A model generated the notes under the pieces. The model searched no databases, was not told where the DNA came from, and saw only the letters and a list, made by a program, of their open reading frames with translations. Both the position numbers and the translations under genes were made by a program. This document shows, one piece after another, positions 5,485 to 7,983 of a stretch of DNA of 7,983 bases; position 1 is the first letter of the stretch, and each line of letters begins with the position of its first letter. The stretch comes from Verrucomicrobia subdivision 3 bacterium UBA7542 (GTDB lineage: Bacteria > Verrucomicrobiota > Verrucomicrobiia > Limisphaerales > UBA11358), in the NCBI GenBank assembly GCA_002479245.1, contig DLMG01000156.1, positions 319 to 8,301 on the forward strand, in the 5' to 3' direction.

Positions 5485-7818
5485 ATGAGCGTACGATTTA
5501 ATTTCGTAGCGGCTTTCGGGAGAAAGCCGCAAATTCCATCGGCGGTTTGCCAACCGCCGCTACGCTTCGCACGCGGTTGGCACAGCGCGCGGACCCAGCC
5601 AGTCATTTTTGGGTTGATGATTCTTCTCGCCATTGCGTTCGCCGCCCAAGCCCAGAACGCCCCGCACGTCGGCTATGTTTATCCCGCCGGTGGACGGCAG
5701 GGTACGACGTTTCTGGTCACGGTGGGCGGACAGTTTCCTACCGGCATCACCAATTTCGCCGTGGTCATGGATGGCGATTTGGCGCGCGCGAAAGTCGTCG
5801 CTTACAACCGCCCGCTCAAACCCATGGAACAGCAGGCGTTGAAGGAGGAGTTGAACAAGTTTCAGGAAAAGCGGAAAAGCGGCGAGCGGCTCACCGAGAC
5901 GGACCTGGCCAGACTGGAAGAAATCAAGCGCCTGCTCACGCAGTTCGGACGGCGGCCCGCCAACCCGGCCATCAGCGAGTTCATGACGTTGCAACTCACC
6001 CTGGCCACCAACCTCGCGCCCGGCGACCATGAAATGCGCGTGCGGACTCCGGGCGGATTGTCCAATCCGCTCAAGTTCTGTGTGGGGCTGCTTCCGGAAA
6101 GCAGCAAGCCGGATTGGAAAGCCGTGCCCAAGGATCGCGGCAGCATGGACCCCGCGCTGCCGCCGCCCACCGAGGCGACCGTGACGCTGCCCGTCACCCT
6201 CAACGGCCAGATTCCGCCCGGCGGCGCGGACCGTTATCATTTTTGGGCGCGGCAGGGCCAGCAACTCGTCCTGGCCGTCGAGGCGCGGCAGCTCATCCCC
6301 TATCTGGCTGACGCCGTGCCGGGCTGGTTCGAGGCGGTGCTGACGATATACGATTCCAAGGGCAAAGCGCTGGCGAGCGAGGAGCGTTTCCGTTTCAAGC
6401 CCGACCCCGTCATCCATTTTGAAGTGCCATCCAACGGCACCTATACCGTTGAAATTCATGATTCACTTTACCGCGGGCGCGAGGATTTCGTCTATCGCCT
6501 CACGCTGGGCGAACGGCCGTTCGTCACCGGCATTTTTCCGCTGGGCGGCAAGGCGGGCGAAAAAACTTCCGTCGCGCTGACCGGCTGGAATCTGCCGGAG
6601 ACATCGCTGGAGCGCGAGAATGCCGAAGCCGGAACCACTTCGCTGAATGGACAATTTTTCAACACCGTTCCGTTTGCCGTGGACACATTGCCGGAATGCC
6701 TGGAGCAGGAGCCGAACGATTCACCGGAAACCGCGCAGGCCGTCACGCTGCCCATCATCATCAACGGGCGCATTGACCATCCCGGCGACTGGGACGTGTT
6801 CCGGTTTGAGGGCAAGACCGGCGACCCGTTGGTGGCGGATGTGGATGCGCGCCGGCTCGATTCCCCGCTGGATTCGGTGATCAAGCTGACCGATGCCGCC
6901 GGCAAACAACTGGCGTTCAATGACGATTACGAGGACAAGGGTTCGGGGCTGAACACGCACCATGCCGATTCCTATTTCAGCACGGTCCTGCCGACGAATG
7001 GAACCTATTATCTCTGGCTCGGCGACGCCCAGCAAAAGGGCGGCCCGGAATACGGCTACCGGCTGCGTCTCAGTCCGCCACAGCCCGATTTCGCGCTGCG
7101 GGTTGTGCCATCCAGCCTCAACGTCCGCGCCGGCGGGAGCGTTCCGCTCACCGTTTATGCCTTGCGCAAGGACGGGTTCACCAATCAAATCACGCTGGCT
7201 TTGGATGGCGCGCCGGCAGGGTTCAAGTTGACCGGCGGCTCCATCCCGGCCGGCCAGAAGCAGGTGCAAGTCACATTGACCGCCCCGCCGACAGAACTGG
7301 CTGAACCCGTCAGCCTGAGCTTGCAAGGCAGCGCGATGATTCAAGGACAAGTGCAGGTGCGAAAGGCCGTGCCCGCCGAGGACATGATGCAGGCGTTTGC
7401 CTATCGTCATCTGGTCCCGGCGAAGGAACTGGAGGTCGCCGTGTTGAAACGCCCACCGCCCCGGGCGACGATGACCATTCTCAGCGGGAGTCCGGTGCGG
7501 ATGCCTCCTGGCGCAACCGCCCGGATTGAAGTGGGCTTGCCCGGGCCGCGGATTGCGGAGCGGGCGCAGTTCGAGTTGAGCAATCCGCCGGAAGGAATCT
7601 CAATCCAGAAAGCATCACCGGTCCGCGACGGGGTGGAGATTGTGCTGCAAACGGATGCCGCCAAGGTCAAGCCCGGCCTCAAGGGAAACCTGATCATCAA
7701 CGGCTACGTACCGCGCCCGGCGGAAACCAACGCGGCCAAGCCGAAGACAAACAACAACCAGCGGATGCCGCTGGGCGCACTGCCAGCCATCCCCTTCGAA
7801 ATCATCCCGCCGCCCTAA
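5485..7818 (+). CDS. Large exported PPC/Ig-like domain protein with repeat-derived N-terminus
   Basis: The 777-residue product is the last gene of the operon. A hydrophobic segment VIFGLMILLAIAFAA (40-54) ending AQA|Q (54-57) reads as a signal peptide with an unusually long n-region, partly encoded by a palindromic repeat (residues 8-27). An IPT/TIG-like Ig domain (about 60-200) is interrupted by a charged helical stretch (112-152). A PPC (bacterial pre-peptidase C-terminal) domain follows at about 232-342, then a second IPT-like segment (PFVTGIFPLGGKAGEKTS, 345-362) and a second PPC domain at about 404-530, opening with the diagnostic EQEPNDSPETAQAV (407-420). The remainder (535-777) is beta-rich and Ig-like, ending in a proline-rich tail without an obvious anchor. 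No protease domain is seen, so the role is probably adhesive or substrate-binding beside the DUF1501 and DUF1549/1553 proteins. If translation starts at 5617 the product has 733 residues and a poorly charged signal. Confidence 0.85.
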   Translation: MSVRFNFVAAFGRKPQIPSAVCQPPLRFARGWHSARTQPVIFGLMILLAIAFAAQAQNAPHVGYVYPAGGRQGTTFLVTVGGQFPTGITNFAVVMDGDLARAKVVAYNRPLKPMEQQALKEELNKFQEKRKSGERLTETDLARLEEIKRLLTQFGRRPANPAISEFMTLQLTLATNLAPGDHEMRVRTPGGLSNPLKFCVGLLPESSKPDWKAVPKDRGSMDPALPPPTEATVTLPVTLNGQIPPGGADRYHFWARQGQQLVLAVEARQLIPYLADAVPGWFEAVLTIYDSKGKALASEERFRFKPDPVIHFEVPSNGTYTVEIHDSLYRGREDFVYRLTLGERPFVTGIFPLGGKAGEKTSVALTGWNLPETSLERENAEAGTTSLNGQFFNTVPFAVDTLPECLEQEPNDSPETAQAVTLPIIINGRIDHPGDWDVFRFEGKTGDPLVADVDARRLDSPLDSVIKLTDAAGKQLAFNDDYEDKGSGLNTHHADSYFSTVLPTNGTYYLWLGDAQQKGGPEYGYRLRLSPPQPDFALRVVPSSLNVRAGGSVPLTVYALRKDGFTNQITLALDGAPAGFKLTGGSIPAGQKQVQVTLTAPPTELAEPVSLSLQGSAMIQGQVQVRKAVPAEDMMQAFAYRHLVPAKELEVAVLKRPPPRATMTILSGSPVRMPPGATARIEVGLPGPRIAERAQFELSNPPEGISIQKASPVRDGVEIVLQTDAAKVKPGLKGNLIINGYVPRPAETNAAKPKTNNNQRMPLGALPAIPFEIIPPP
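5505..5564 (+). repeat. Two-hairpin palindromic repeat core, copy 2 (60 bp, in frame within a CDS)
   Basis: The unit is bounded by CGTAGCGGC (5505-5513) and GCCGCTACG (5556-5564). Hairpin one is a 9-bp stem (5509-5517 with 5522-5530) with loop GGGA. Hairpin two is an 8-bp stem (5540-5547 with 5552-5559) with loop TGCC. It corresponds to the reverse complement of 989-1064 with a shorter spacer between hairpins. Its length is exactly 20 codons with no stop in the frame of the PPC-domain gene, where it encodes residues 8-27. Confidence 0.8.
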
Positions 7819-7850
7819 ATCGTTCTCGTCCTCGTCCTCGTCCTCGAAAT
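7819..7850 (-). repeat. GAGGAC/GAGAAC hexamer repeat, copy 2
   Basis: Immediately after the TAA of the PPC-domain gene, the minus strand reads AATTTC followed by consecutive GAGGAC units and a final GAGAACGAT. It matches the tract at 1135-1175 in reversed orientation. Apart from this repeat, no plus-strand terminator hairpin with a T-tract is visible after the operon. Confidence 0.6.
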
Positions 7851-7879
7851 CGCCATCCACCAGCCAGCCGTTCCCATGT

Positions 7880-7906
7880 AAAACAAAAAACCGGATTGAT
7901 GTCCGG
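7880..7906 (-). terminator. Rho-independent terminator for a convergent gene beyond the right edge
   Basis: On the minus strand the sequence is CCGGA-CATCAA-TCCGG (7906-7891) followed directly by TTTTTTGTTTT (7890-7880). The stem is 5 bp and can be extended by two G-T pairs. The T-tract lies on the left, so it serves transcription coming from the right. Minus-strand stops at 7934-7936 and 7959-7961 could each end such a gene; too little coding sequence is visible to choose or to name it. Confidence 0.55.
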
Positions 7907-7983
7907 CCCCGGTTCGACCATAACTTTCCCATGTTAGCCAGGGTCTGTTCCGCCGCGCTCAATGGCATTGAAGCGTATCCCGT

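Noticed and set aside
5560..6459. Minus-strand open frame of 299 codons opposite the PPC-domain gene
   Set aside because: No recognisable motifs; it is explained by codon-position GC bias of the plus-strand gene.
7615..7968. Minus-strand open frame with a DEDEDEND acidic run
   Set aside because: The acidic run is just the GAGGAC hexamer repeat translated, the rest overlaps the PPC-domain gene antisense, and the frame crosses the leftward terminator.
1..7983. CRISPR array, tRNA, rRNA or integrase/attachment site
   Set aside because: No regularly spaced direct repeats with unique spacers, no tRNA-like or rRNA-like segment, and no recombinase gene were seen on either strand.

Overview
The window looks like a chromosomal segment of a Verrucomicrobiota bacterium (Pedosphaera/Limisphaera-like) or a close PVC relative. 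The call rests on a GC-rich sequence, weak Shine-Dalgarno signals, and a DUF1549/DUF1553 + DUF1501 + PPC-domain gene set that is typical of Planctomycetota and Verrucomicrobiota. No taxonomic marker gene is present, so this is inference.

Layout. (1) Positions 1-766, minus strand: the N-terminal 255 codons of an E. coli-type diaminopimelate decarboxylase (lysA), cut by the window edge. (2) 767-1191: an intergenic stretch with a possible lysA promoter, a MITE-like palindromic element (14-bp terminal inverted repeats, flanked by a perfect 7-bp direct repeat), and a GAGGAC-type hexamer repeat. (3) 1192-2361, minus strand: a multidomain RidA/YjgF-superfamily protein resembling chorismatases. (4) 2362-2540: a divergent intergenic region. 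(5) 2541-7818, plus strand: three closely spaced genes (gaps of 23 and 14 bases), read as one operon. They encode a Sec-exported DUF1549/DUF1553 protein, a DUF1501 protein with a twin-arginine signal, and a large exported Ig-like/PPC-domain protein. (6) 7819-7983: a second hexamer repeat and a rho-independent terminator pointing left, which implies a convergent gene just beyond the right edge.

The three plus-strand genes probably work together outside the cytoplasm. The DUF1501 protein carries His/Asp motifs reminiscent of the alkaline phosphatase/sulfatase superfamily. The DUF1549/1553 protein is its usual genetic partner, and the PPC/Ig-like protein may be a surface or substrate-binding component. 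The biochemical role of this module is not established.

The most notable signal is a palindromic repeat family. The core, bounded by CGTAGCGGC...GCCGCTACG, consists of two hairpins. It occurs at 989-1064 inside the MITE-like element and again, in opposite orientation, at 5505-5564. The two copies differ by compensatory base-pair changes that preserve both stems. The second copy is exactly 60 bp, has no stop in frame, and lies inside the reading frame of the PPC-domain gene ahead of its signal-peptide hydrophobic core. It therefore looks like a protein-coding palindromic insertion.
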